DNA from: Staphylococcus kloosii
GTDB taxonomy: Bacteria > Bacillota > Bacilli > Staphylococcales > Staphylococcaceae
Reading direction: 5' to 3'
NCBI RefSeq assembly: GCF_003019255.1
Contig: NZ_CP027846.1
Location: forward strand, 372,001 to 436,000
Length of the DNA: 64,000 bases
The notes beneath the pieces were generated by a model, which worked only from the letters and a program-made list of their open reading frames with translations, made no database searches and was not told the DNA's origin. Every line of letters starts with the position of its first letter. Within the stretch, counting starts at the first letter, position 1. Of the stretch, positions 8,554 to 16,368 are shown piece after piece. Both the position numbers and the translations under genes were made by a program.

Positions 8554-9435
8554 ATGAACGTAGTAGCATTAATGATTGGATTAGGACCATTAATAGGTTG
8601 GGGACTATTTCCTACCATTGCTTCAAAATTCGGTGGTAAACCTGTAAATCAAATTATCGGAACAACGATAGGAACTTTAATTTTTGCTGGTGTCTTTTAT
8701 TTATCTACAGGACATAGCTTTCCAACGGGAATGGATTTATTTTTTGCAATATTATCTGGTGCTGGATGGAGCTTTGGTCAAATTATGACTTTTAAAGCTT
8801 TTGAGTATATAGGATCTTCAAGAGCGATGCCAGTAACGACAGCTTTCCAATTATTAGGTGCTTCTCTTTGGGGCGTCTTTGCTTTAGGAAATTGGCCTGG
8901 AATTTCTCATAAAATTATTGGTTTTAGTGCTTTAATCGTTATTTTAATTGGTGCACGTATGACGGTATGGAGTGAAAAATCCGAAGCGACGAGCAATAAT
9001 TACTTGAGAAAAGCAGTCGTTATTTTACTAATTGGGGAAATTGGTTACTGGTTATACTCTGCAGCGCCTCAAGCGACTGATATTGGTGGTAAAGCAGCAT
9101 TCTTACCACAGGCTATCGGTATGGTTATCGTAGCGGTTGTTTATGGCTTAATTAATATGAAAAAAGAAAATGCTTTTACTAATAAGATTACATGGTTGCA
9201 AATTATTTCAGGTTTCTTCTTTGCATTTGCAGCATTAACTTATTTAATTTCAGCGCAACCAGATATGAATGGTTTAGCTACTGGTTTCGTACTTTCTCAA
9301 ACTTCAGTCGTGTTAGCAACACTAACTGGTATCTATTTCTTAAACCAACGCAAAACTTCAAAAGAAATGGTTATAACTATCATTGGCTTAGTCCTTATCT
9401 TAGTAGCAGCAACAGTGACTGTATTTATTAAATAA
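8554..9435 (+). CDS. rbsU: Ribose uptake protein RbsU (GRP family)
   Basis: A 293-residue carrier of the glucose/ribose porter (GRP) family within the drug/metabolite superfamily, with about ten membrane segments. Visible signatures are GPLIGWGLFPTIASKFGG at the N-terminus and the inverted second half with LATGFVLSQTSVVLATLTG. Known relatives are staphylococcal and lactobacillal RbsU and GlcU. It replaces the ABC-type RbsABC importer found in other bacteria. It is the first gene of rbsU-rbsD-rbsK, with 18 bases to rbsD. Start behind GGAGAGGTG. Confidence 0.9.
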   Translation: MNVVALMIGLGPLIGWGLFPTIASKFGGKPVNQIIGTTIGTLIFAGVFYLSTGHSFPTGMDLFFAILSGAGWSFGQIMTFKAFEYIGSSRAMPVTTAFQLLGASLWGVFALGNWPGISHKIIGFSALIVILIGARMTVWSEKSEATSNNYLRKAVVILLIGEIGYWLYSAAPQATDIGGKAAFLPQAIGMVIVAVVYGLINMKKENAFTNKITWLQIISGFFFAFAALTYLISAQPDMNGLATGFVLSQTSVVLATLTGIYFLNQRKTSKEMVITIIGLVLILVAATVTVFIK

Positions 9436-9453
9436 TATGTAGGAGCGATAACT

Positions 9454-9858
9454 ATGAAAAAAACAGAAATGCTTAACAGTAATGTATCCAAAGCAATTGC
9501 TACAATTGGTCATTTTGATTTATTAACAATTAACGACGCAGGTATGCCAATACCTAATGATGACAGAAGAATTGATTTAGCAGTGACTAAAGAATTACCA
9601 TTGTTTATAGATGTACTGAAAACTGTTTTAGCAGAAATGAAAATACAAAAAATTTATTTAGCCGAAGAAATTAAAACTCAAAATGCGCAACAATTAAAAC
9701 AAATTAAAGCATTAATCGAAGATGATGTTGAAATTGAATTTATTCCACATTCAACAATGAAAGAATATCTTAGCCATCCATTGAATAAAGGAAATATACG
9801 TACTGGAGAAATCACACCATTTTCAAATATTATTTTAGAATCTAACGTTACATTTTAA
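9454..9858 (+). CDS. rbsD: D-ribose pyranase RbsD
   Basis: A 134-residue cytosolic enzyme converting beta-pyranose ribose to the furanose form used by ribokinase. The catalytic region IGHFDLLTINDAGMPIP contains His20 and Asp28 at the family's positions, and the C-terminus (GNIRTGEITPFSNIILESNV) is characteristic. Full length. Middle gene of the ribose operon. Confidence 0.95.
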   Translation: MKKTEMLNSNVSKAIATIGHFDLLTINDAGMPIPNDDRRIDLAVTKELPLFIDVLKTVLAEMKIQKIYLAEEIKTQNAQQLKQIKALIEDDVEIEFIPHSTMKEYLSHPLNKGNIRTGEITPFSNIILESNVTF

Positions 9859-9879
9859 AATCAAGGGAGAGAATTAGTT

Positions 9880-10788
9880 ATGACAAATAAAGTAGTCGTT
9901 TTAGGGTCAACAAATGTGGATCAATTTTTGTCAGTTGAACGTTATGCAAAACCGGGAGAAACGTTACATGTTGATAATGCACAGAAAGCCTTTGGCGGAG
10001 GAAAAGGTGCTAACCAAGCGATAGCTTCAGCGCGATTGAACGCACAAACTACCTTTATTTCTAAAGTAGGTAAAGATGATTTAGCTAACTTTATGTTTGA
10101 TGATTTCAAAGAAGCTGGCATTAATACGCAATATATTTCAAAATCTGACACAGCCGACACAGGGCAAGCTTTTATCACGGTTGATGCTGAAGGTCATAAC
10201 ACGATATATGTATACGGTGGAGCTAATATGGCTATAACACCGGAAGACGTAAATACGGCAAAAGACGAGATTGCACAATCAGATTATGTCGTTGCTCAAT
10301 TAGAGGTTCCTGTGGATGCGATAATCCAAGCTTTTAAAATTGCTAGAGAAGCTGGCGTTACGACGATATTAAATCCAGCACCTGCAGAAACTTTACCAGA
10401 AACATTATTAGCGTTAACCGATGTGATTATCCCTAATGAATTTGAAGCCGCAATATTATCAGGTATTTCTGTTGATGATAAAGCATCTATGGAACAAAAT
10501 GCGAAGTACTTTTTAGAATTAGGCATAAAGGTAGTCATTATTACGATAGGTGAGCAGGGAACTTATTATGCTGTAAAAGATGATTCTGGATTTGTCGAAG
10601 CATATAAAGTCAATGCGATAGACACAACTGCAGCAGGTGACACATTTATCGGTGCATTTGTCAGCAAGTTTAATATGAATGACTTAAATTTAACTGAAGC
10701 TATCGATTATGCAAATAAAGCAGCATCAGTTACAGTACAGCGTAGTGGTGCCCAAGCATCAATCCCATTAGCTAAAGAAGTACAATAA
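9880..10788 (+). CDS. rbsK: Ribokinase RbsK (PfkB family)
   Basis: Phosphorylates D-ribose to ribose 5-phosphate, the last step before the pentose phosphate pathway. It is a 302-residue PfkB-fold kinase: the first signature GGGKGANQA lies at about residues 39-47, and the second signature DTTAAGDTFIGAF at 247-259 carries the catalytic base Asp253 and the anion hole. Length is normal. It closes the operon, with 21 bases after rbsD and a strong terminator 6 bases after the stop. Confidence 0.95.
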   Translation: MTNKVVVLGSTNVDQFLSVERYAKPGETLHVDNAQKAFGGGKGANQAIASARLNAQTTFISKVGKDDLANFMFDDFKEAGINTQYISKSDTADTGQAFITVDAEGHNTIYVYGGANMAITPEDVNTAKDEIAQSDYVVAQLEVPVDAIIQAFKIAREAGVTTILNPAPAETLPETLLALTDVIIPNEFEAAILSGISVDDKASMEQNAKYFLELGIKVVIITIGEQGTYYAVKDDSGFVEAYKVNAIDTTAAGDTFIGAFVSKFNMNDLNLTEAIDYANKAASVTVQRSGAQASIPLAKEVQ

Positions 10789-10794
10789 TTAATA

Positions 10795-10836
10795 AACCTC
10801 CTGTCACTAAAGCAAAGTGAGTCAGGAGGTTGTTTT
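10795..10836. terminator. Terminator between rbsK and the convergent lipoprotein gene
   Basis: AACCTCCTG pairs with CAGGAGGTT, with an inner CACT/AGTG stem, between convergent genes. Confidence 0.8.
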
Positions 10837-10856
10837 GTAGTTATTAAATTATGATG

Positions 10857-11699
10857 TTATTCAGGATCGCCGTTTTCGTCATATTTAGTGACATCGCCAT
10901 CTTTATCTACAATATATGAACCTGCAAGGTCGCCGTCTTTATCGGTAAAGGAGAATCCCCATTCTCCATCTTCATTTTGCTCAGGCTCTTTATATTTATA
11001 TGTAGAAGTATCTAAAGTATGTCCTTCATAGTCTTCCACTTTATCGATAACATTATCTCTCGTTACTTTTTCACCGCTGTCATCGCTATCACTATCGGTA
11101 CTACCCATATCGCCATAGCCACTTGTTTCTGAAATAACATTTGTCCAAGAGTTGATTGTACTTTGTGACAGGTCTTGAAGTTTAACCGTTTTAGGGTTGT
11201 TTAGGATACGGTTAGACTCACGTTCTGTATAACCATCTTCATCCCACCCTTTATCTTGGAAATGACTTGGAACGCTGTAAACTGTCACTGTGCCATCATT
11301 GTTATCTTGATACACTACTTGTCCAGCTGCCGTTGGTGTACCTGATAGTAATTGTGTACCACTAGGGAATTTTGCTGAAGCACTTTTATTATATGGGTTT
11401 AGCGCTTTACCGGATACATCTTCATGGCCAATTTCAGTATTGGAAGGGTCTACACTGCCACCACTGTCTTCTATAACTGAAACCCAAACTTTAGCATAGT
11501 GTTCATTAGAATCTGTGCTTTCGCTATGATGATTACTATTAGATGATTGGTTGTTATTATTTTTCTTGTTATCGCTAGAAGAAGAGTCTTCTTTTGAGCT
11601 TTTGGAATCATTGCTTGATCCCGTATTAATATTAATATCACACGCCGATAAAACAACTGAAGCTATGAGTGCACTAGCAGCCACATATTTTAATTTCAC
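10857..11699 (-). CDS. Uncharacterised lipoprotein with Ser/Asn/Lys-rich linker
   Basis: A 280-residue surface lipoprotein. The signal peptide ends in a lipobox LSAC with Cys20. Residues about 25-65 form a low-complexity linker of Ser, Asn, Asp and Lys that would lift the rest off the membrane. The folded part begins near residue 68 (YAKVWVSVIEDSGG) and ends in Asp/Gly-rich sequence such as DKDGDVTKYDENGDPE, which superficially resembles calcium-binding loops. I do not recognise a named domain. GTG start behind AAGGGGGA. It stands alone between the ribose operon and the sirtuin gene, with its own promoter region at 11700-11812. Confidence 0.75.
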   Translation of the reverse strand: MKLKYVAASALIASVVLSACDININTGSSNDSKSSKEDSSSSDNKKNNNNQSSNSNHHSESTDSNEHYAKVWVSVIEDSGGSVDPSNTEIGHEDVSGKALNPYNKSASAKFPSGTQLLSGTPTAAGQVVYQDNNDGTVTVYSVPSHFQDKGWDEDGYTERESNRILNNPKTVKLQDLSQSTINSWTNVISETSGYGDMGSTDSDSDDSGEKVTRDNVIDKVEDYEGHTLDTSTYKYKEPEQNEDGEWGFSFTDKDGDLAGSYIVDKDGDVTKYDENGDPE

Positions 11700-11812
11700 A
11701 AAAAATCCCCCTTGGTAAATAATTAAATCTTTTAATTATTATTATACACAAAATATTGTGCATTATCACAATTAATTTAAAAAATTACAATTAAAAAGGG
11801 AACTTTGAAATT

Positions 11813-12541
11813 TTACTTGTTTAATTCATTAATTACACTAACCATGTCTTCATGGAAAACTAAGTCTGCATCTCTATCGTAAGGTGTTGGCTCTTTATTA
11901 ATTATAATGAGGTTTTGGCCTTCGAAATTTGAAATAAGTCCTGCTGCTGGTTGGACTACAAGTGACGATCCAAGTACGACTAGCGTATCGGCTAGTTGTA
12001 TTTTATTTAGGGCATTAACTATGGTTTCTTGGTTAAGCATTTCCCCGTAAAGTACAATATCAGGTCTAATAGCACTACCACATGCTTCACAATGACGTAA
12101 ATCATTACTAATGACATAGGATTGTGAGTAGTCTTTGTGACAATTAATACAATAAAAATGATTTAACGTACCATGTAATTCGTCGACTTTTTCACTACCG
12201 GCAACTGAATGGAGCCCATCGATATTTTGCGTAATGACGCCTAGAGATTGATTGTTTTTTTCTAGATAAGCAATCCATTGATGTACATTATTAGGCTGTT
12301 TATCAGTATATAGTAAACGTTTATGACAGAAATTCATAAATCCTGTTGGATCATCTTGTAAATAGTCCGCACTTAATAAATATTCAGGAGAATAGCCATC
12401 TTTTGAAATCTCATCAAAAAGGCCACCCATAGAGCGAAAGTCTGGAATGCCACTTGCTACAGATATTCCCGCTCCTGTGAAAAATGTGATTTTATTAGAA
12501 TTATCAATAATATCTTTTAATTGTTCGATGTTGTTTTTCAT
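11813..12541 (-). CDS. NAD-dependent protein deacetylase (Sir2/CobB-type sirtuin)
   Basis: A 242-residue sirtuin that removes acyl groups from lysines using NAD+. Seen in order: GAGISVASGIPDFRS (residues 23-37, NAD binding), TQNIDGLH (104-111), the catalytic His123 in ELHGT, a zinc site of two CxxC pairs (C131/C134 and C151/C154), and VVLGSSLVVQPAAGL. All catalytic elements are present. The start is ATG 12541 with GGAGTG 6-7 bases upstream; the extra 11 hydrophobic residues from 12574 are not likely to be translated. Unlike macrodomain-linked staphylococcal sirtuins it has no macrodomain or lipoylation neighbours. Confidence 0.92.
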   Translation of the reverse strand: MKNNIEQLKDIIDNSNKITFFTGAGISVASGIPDFRSMGGLFDEISKDGYSPEYLLSADYLQDDPTGFMNFCHKRLLYTDKQPNNVHQWIAYLEKNNQSLGVITQNIDGLHSVAGSEKVDELHGTLNHFYCINCHKDYSQSYVISNDLRHCEACGSAIRPDIVLYGEMLNQETIVNALNKIQLADTLVVLGSSLVVQPAAGLISNFEGQNLIIINKEPTPYDRDADLVFHEDMVSVINELNK

Positions 12542-12730
12542 ATATAACACTCCATTTAACAATATAACTAGCATTTATACTTATCATAATTTTAGTTATC
12601 GTAATTAGTTTTAGCAAACATAAAATTTGGCGTCTTTCTTGATTTAATTAACTTAAACAAGCTAAGAAAAGAAATTTTGAGTCACTTGCTTTATAATAAA
12701 CACAAAATATTTAGAATTGAGGTCAACGCA

Positions 12731-13621
12731 GTGAAGAAGTTATGGATTTTAGGCGCAAGTATAATAGCAATTATCGTTATTGTGTCATTAATCACAGTAG
12801 GAATAAATAAAAAACAATCTAATTCTAAACATCAGGAACGTGACAAACATACGCAACATTCAAAATATATACAGAGCCAAACGCCAACGCTATTTTTACA
12901 TGGTTATGCAGGGACACTAAATTCAGAGAAATATATGGTGAATCAAGCAAAGAAAAAGGGTGCAACAAAGAATGTCATAACGGCTGAAGTGAGTAATGAT
13001 GGCCAAGTTCAGTTAAAAGGTAAGTTGAAAAAGAATGCAACGAATCCTGTCGTTCAAGTCGTGTTGGAAAATAATAAGCAAGGTGACTATGACATAAATG
13101 CCAAGTGGTTTAAAAATGTGTTAGTGAAATTACAAGACGAATATAAAATTAAAAAGTTTAATTTCGTAGGACACTCGATGGGGAATTTATCTTTTGCTAA
13201 CTACATGTATTTATATGGCGATGATCATTCATTGCCACAATTAAACAAACAAGTTAACATAGCAGGCACGTTTAATGGCGTGTTGAATTTAAATGAAAAA
13301 GTAAATGAAATTTCAGTTGATAAAAAAGGTAAACCAAGTCGCATGAATCAACCTTACCAACAATTACTTAAACTAAAAGAAATTTATAAAGGCAAACATA
13401 TCTCAGTATTAAATATTTATGGAGATTTACAAGACGGCACGCACTCTGATGGACGCGTATCGAATAGTTCGTCAAAATCTCTAAAATATTTACTGGGAAA
13501 TAGTCCTAAAAGTTATAAAGAGACAAAATATGAAGGACAAAAAGCACAACATAGCCAATTACATGAAAATAGTAAGGTTGCCAATGAGCTAATAGAATTC
13601 TTGTGGGGTAATAATAATTAA
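12731..13621 (+). CDS. DUF915-type alpha/beta hydrolase, membrane-anchored or secreted
   Basis: A 296-residue hydrolase of the DUF915 lipase-like family. An N-terminal hydrophobic segment (residues 3-24) acts as a signal anchor with the enzyme outside the membrane. The oxyanion strand TPTLFLHGYAGT (51-62) and nucleophile elbow GHSMG (147-151, Ser149) are clear; a plausible Asp lies in YGDLQDG and a His near the end in HSQLHEN. Substrate unknown. The start is GTG at 12731 behind GAGGT; an ORF reading from 12677 lacks a ribosome site. It is divergent from the sirtuin gene. Confidence 0.82.
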   Translation: MKKLWILGASIIAIIVIVSLITVGINKKQSNSKHQERDKHTQHSKYIQSQTPTLFLHGYAGTLNSEKYMVNQAKKKGATKNVITAEVSNDGQVQLKGKLKKNATNPVVQVVLENNKQGDYDINAKWFKNVLVKLQDEYKIKKFNFVGHSMGNLSFANYMYLYGDDHSLPQLNKQVNIAGTFNGVLNLNEKVNEISVDKKGKPSRMNQPYQQLLKLKEIYKGKHISVLNIYGDLQDGTHSDGRVSNSSSKSLKYLLGNSPKSYKETKYEGQKAQHSQLHENSKVANELIEFLWGNNN

Positions 13622-13841
13622 TAATTTGCGTGCTTAATTATAGTAGTTTATTAGACATGAGTTTGATAGATAAATATCTTAAGTTAAAGCAAAACTACAA
13701 ATCGCTATTAAAAATTGTCGCATTTATTAAAATAACTGAAGCGTCCTTGTGCTTTGCACTAATTTATCAGGATTTAGTACCTTATCTCGGAAAATTGTGA
13801 GAATGAGAGAGTGTAGACTCAATATACCGAATGGCAAAATT

Positions 13842-13885
13842 AAAAGAGAGTTAATCCAAATTGTAACGGATTGACTCTCTTTTTT
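13842..13885. terminator. Strong hairpin terminator
   Basis: A 16-base stem (AAAAGAGAGTTAATCC with GGATTGACTCTCTTTT, one G-T pair) with flanking A and T runs. It lies 220 bases after the DUF915 gene, so it may end a long 3' UTR or a small unrecognised transcript. Confidence 0.7.
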
Positions 13886-13971
13886 GTGAATGGCTAAGTT
13901 TTTTAATGTGGGAATATTAACTTTAATCACCGCTATAAAAAATTCTATGTAAAAAGGATAAATAAAAATAA

Positions 13972-13993
13972 TTTAGTTGACGAATCAACTAAA
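13972..13993. promoter_or_regulatory. MarR-type operator, copy 1
   Basis: TTTAGTTGA-CGAA-TCAACTAAA is a perfect 9-base inverted repeat with a 4-base spacer, sharing its core with copy 2 at 14009. Confidence 0.75.
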
Positions 13994-14008
13994 TGAGTGT
14001 ATGCTTTA

Positions 14009-14028
14009 ATAGTTGATTGGTCAACTAT
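14009..14028. promoter_or_regulatory. MarR-type operator, copy 2
   Basis: ATAGTTGA-TTGG-TCAACTAT repeats the TAGTTGA-N4-TCAACTA core of copy 1, just upstream of the MarR start. Two sites 37 bases apart suggest cooperative autorepression. Confidence 0.75.
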
Positions 14029-14049
14029 ATATTTAAAGAAGGTGTTACT

Positions 14050-14511
14050 TTGAATGAAAAGGAATTTGAATATAGGAATATAAAGTTTATCGGAAAGTTA
14101 TCATCAAAGATTTACAGAAGAGGAAATATCTATATAACAGAAAAGTTAAAACCATATGGCATAAATTATATTCAAATGATGTGTCTAGTGGCCTTATATA
14201 TCGAGAACGGTATTAGACAAGAAGAAATAGTTGAAGACATAGGTATTGATAAAGCGAGTGTAACTAGGGCTATTAAATCATTAGAAGAAAATGAATATTT
14301 AACAAGATCTAGAAATGAAAATGATAAACGGGCATTTAATTTATATCTCACTGAAAAAGCTATGGAATTTAAAGAAATTAGTTGGAAATTTTTAAGTGAC
14401 TGGGAATTAATGATATCAGAAGGCATCGACGATAAGGACAAGGCGATAGCATTCGATGTTTTGAAACAAATGTCTATAAATGCAGATAAATATTATAAAG
14501 ATGAAAATTAA
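14050..14511 (+). CDS. MarR family transcriptional regulator
   Basis: A 153-residue winged-helix regulator. The recognition region reads GIRQEEIVEDIGIDKASVTRAIKSLEENEYL, followed by the wing RSRNENDKRAFNLYLT with the usual Asp-x-Arg. The TTG start at 14050 is preceded by AAGAAGGTG; the longer open frame from 14017 would begin inside the operator. The downstream patatin gene follows after 20 bases, so the two form an operon. Paired TAGTTGA-N4-TCAACTA operators upstream indicate self-regulation. No sensor cysteine is conserved, so a small-molecule ligand is more likely than redox sensing. Confidence 0.87.
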   Translation: MNEKEFEYRNIKFIGKLSSKIYRRGNIYITEKLKPYGINYIQMMCLVALYIENGIRQEEIVEDIGIDKASVTRAIKSLEENEYLTRSRNENDKRAFNLYLTEKAMEFKEISWKFLSDWELMISEGIDDKDKAIAFDVLKQMSINADKYYKDEN

Positions 14512-14531
14512 CAATAAAAGGAGTAATAAAT

Positions 14532-15392
14532 ATGAATAACAATAACGAAATGTTAAATGGTGCAATTGTTTTAGGCGGCGGCGGTTCACTAGCTATCGGT
14601 TGGCAATTAGGTTATTTATATGCACTTGAAAAAGAAGGCATCGATATAAGAAATGCAGACTTAGTAATAGGGACTTCTGGCGGAGCGCAAGCTGCTACGG
14701 GTATTACTTCGACTAAAAGTTGGGAAGAAATTTTTAATGAGCAAATCGAGCCTAAATCTAATGAAGAACCACCTCAACAAAATATGGAAGCAGTGGTAGC
14801 TAGATATAGCGAGATAGCTCAAAAATCTAATAACTCTGAAGAATGGATTGAAAATTATAGTGAGTTTGCACTCGAAGAAAATAAATTCGATGAAAGCGAA
14901 CATATAAATAGATTAAAACATAGAATTAAAGTAGAAAGTTGGCCTCAAAACTTGATGATTACAGCTATAGATGCTCAAGAATCTAAAAGAGCCGTGTTCA
15001 CTAAGGCATCGAATGTCGATATTTATAGAGCGATGGCTTCAAGCGGTTCACTACCTGGCGTATGGCCTGCTACATCGATTGACGGTAAAAAATATTACGA
15101 TGGTGGTTGTCATTCAATGGAAAATGCAGATTTAGCTAAAGGTGCAAATAAAGTATTGATTTTAGCTACAAATCTTCCTATTGTCACACCATATAAACTT
15201 GATGATGCTATTGCAGAATTACAAAATAGTGGAGCAGAAGTAAAATTAATCACACCAAGTGAAGATGTTTTACAAAAACTAAATGAACTAGGTGGCAATA
15301 CGGTTAATACTGCTATTAGACCTGAAATGGCTAGACTTGGCCAAGAACAAGGCGAAAGAGATGCGCAAATGATTAAAGAATTTTGGAACTAG
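14532..15392 (+). CDS. Patatin-like phospholipase
   Basis: A 286-residue cytosolic patatin-fold lipid acyl hydrolase. The oxyanion motif LGGGGSLAIG (14-23), nucleophile elbow GTSGG (47-51, Ser49) and catalytic Asp in DGG (190-192) are all present, so it should be an active Ser-Asp dyad enzyme acting on phospholipids or other acyl esters. Relatives are RssA/YlbK-type proteins. It is co-transcribed with the MarR regulator just upstream and ends at a terminator. The link to a MarR regulator suggests induction by a fatty acid or aromatic compound (inference). Confidence 0.87.
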   Translation: MNNNNEMLNGAIVLGGGGSLAIGWQLGYLYALEKEGIDIRNADLVIGTSGGAQAATGITSTKSWEEIFNEQIEPKSNEEPPQQNMEAVVARYSEIAQKSNNSEEWIENYSEFALEENKFDESEHINRLKHRIKVESWPQNLMITAIDAQESKRAVFTKASNVDIYRAMASSGSLPGVWPATSIDGKKYYDGGCHSMENADLAKGANKVLILATNLPIVTPYKLDDAIAELQNSGAEVKLITPSEDVLQKLNELGGNTVNTAIRPEMARLGQEQGERDAQMIKEFWN

Positions 15393-15403
15393 ATAAATAT
15401 GAT

Positions 15404-15447
15404 AAAAAGACCTAACAGAAACCTATAGCGTTTTGTTAGGTCTTTTT
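15404..15447 (+). terminator. Terminator of the MarR-patatin operon
   Basis: AAAAAGACCTAACA pairs with TGTTAGGTCTTTTT, ending in a T run. Confidence 0.85.
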
Positions 15448-15562
15448 AAAATAAAATGTAGGTGTACAAACATTTAATTATTAACTAAGTTTATATTTAC
15501 CATTTAAAAAAGTTGTAATTAGTATATAATTATTTACATAATCTACTAAAGTTTAGGAGAAT

Positions 15563-16060
15563 ATGATGAATAATTCACAAAACCAAATTTTACAAAGTTA
15601 CAAAGATTTTTGGGTTCGCTACATAGACGTAAATGGGAGATCCAAACGTTCAGATTTTTGGCATCCTTTTTGGATTAACTTCTTAATTTCTTCAGTTTTA
15701 GGAGCTATTTCTGGCGGTTTATTAACTACTATTTTTGGTATTGCTATTGTTATTCCTGCGTTTACAGTAATGGTTCGACGTTTACATGATACAAATCGAA
15801 CTATGATTTTGGCCATTGTTTCATATTTTAGCAGTTTAATTACAACGATGGCAGCCGGGGCATTTATCCTCACAGTACTAGCACTTGCAAGTTCTGGGAA
15901 TTTTGGATTGATAGGTGCAGCAATAATGGCTAGTGCAGTTGGTACATTAGTTGGTGGAGTTATCACGCTATATACATTGTTTGTGCTCATTAAACCTGGG
16001 AATAAAGATGTAAATAGATATGGTTCGGATGGTAGCTGTGAAGTGATTGAACAAATTTAA
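15563..16060 (+). CDS. DUF805 family membrane protein
   Basis: A 165-residue protein of the DUF805 family. The N-terminus shows the family pattern (SYKDFWVRYIDVNGRSKRSDFW), followed by about four hydrophobic segments and, between segments 2 and 3, the conserved VMVRRLHDTNR motif. Function is unknown; staphylococci often carry several copies. Start ATG 15563 or 15566 behind TAGGAG. Its leader resembles the leader of the next gene (see finding). Confidence 0.87.
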   Translation: MMNNSQNQILQSYKDFWVRYIDVNGRSKRSDFWHPFWINFLISSVLGAISGGLLTTIFGIAIVIPAFTVMVRRLHDTNRTMILAIVSYFSSLITTMAAGAFILTVLALASSGNFGLIGAAIMASAVGTLVGGVITLYTLFVLIKPGNKDVNRYGSDGSCEVIEQI

Positions 16061-16368
16061 CAGTTATAGTTTATTTTTGAAAAACTTAATAGATATGATT
16101 AAGCCACTTTTTTTTAGATTGAAAACAATGGTTTATAGATTTAAAAAAATAACCAAAAAATTATTATAGTTGCAACGCCTCAATTTATCGCATATACAGA
16201 TGAATTTATTTTTTTATAAGTGAGCAATTTTTATATATTGTTTCGGCATTTACTATATAAAATGATGTAATTAGTATATACTGGTTAACATAATTTGCTG
16301 AGGTTGAAGAAAATTAGGAACAATATGCATAAGCAATTAAATTATAAAGGAATATTTGAGGTGTCAAA
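16061..16368. other. AT-rich intergenic gap with a leader-like repeat
   Basis: About 308 bases without a gene. The 15-base string TGTAATTAGTATATA at 16266 also occurs at 15514 before the DUF805 gene, and the next 20 bases are similar. No other feature seen. Confidence 0.55.

Larger units (their letters stand above)
13622..14049. other. Non-coding gap before the MarR-patatin operon
   Basis: About 430 bases without a convincing gene. It contains a strong hairpin (13842-13885) and two matching operators (13972-14028). A 67-codon open frame on the minus strand crosses the hairpin and looks spurious. Confidence 0.6.

Noticed and set aside
12677..12730. N-terminal extension of the DUF915 hydrolase
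   Set aside because: Adds 18 residues before a clean signal anchor and lacks a ribosome site; the GTG at 12731 has one.
13727..13930. Minus-strand 67-codon open frame with a hydrophobic stretch
   Set aside because: It runs through a strong terminator hairpin, has no ribosome site and resembles no known protein; probably chance.
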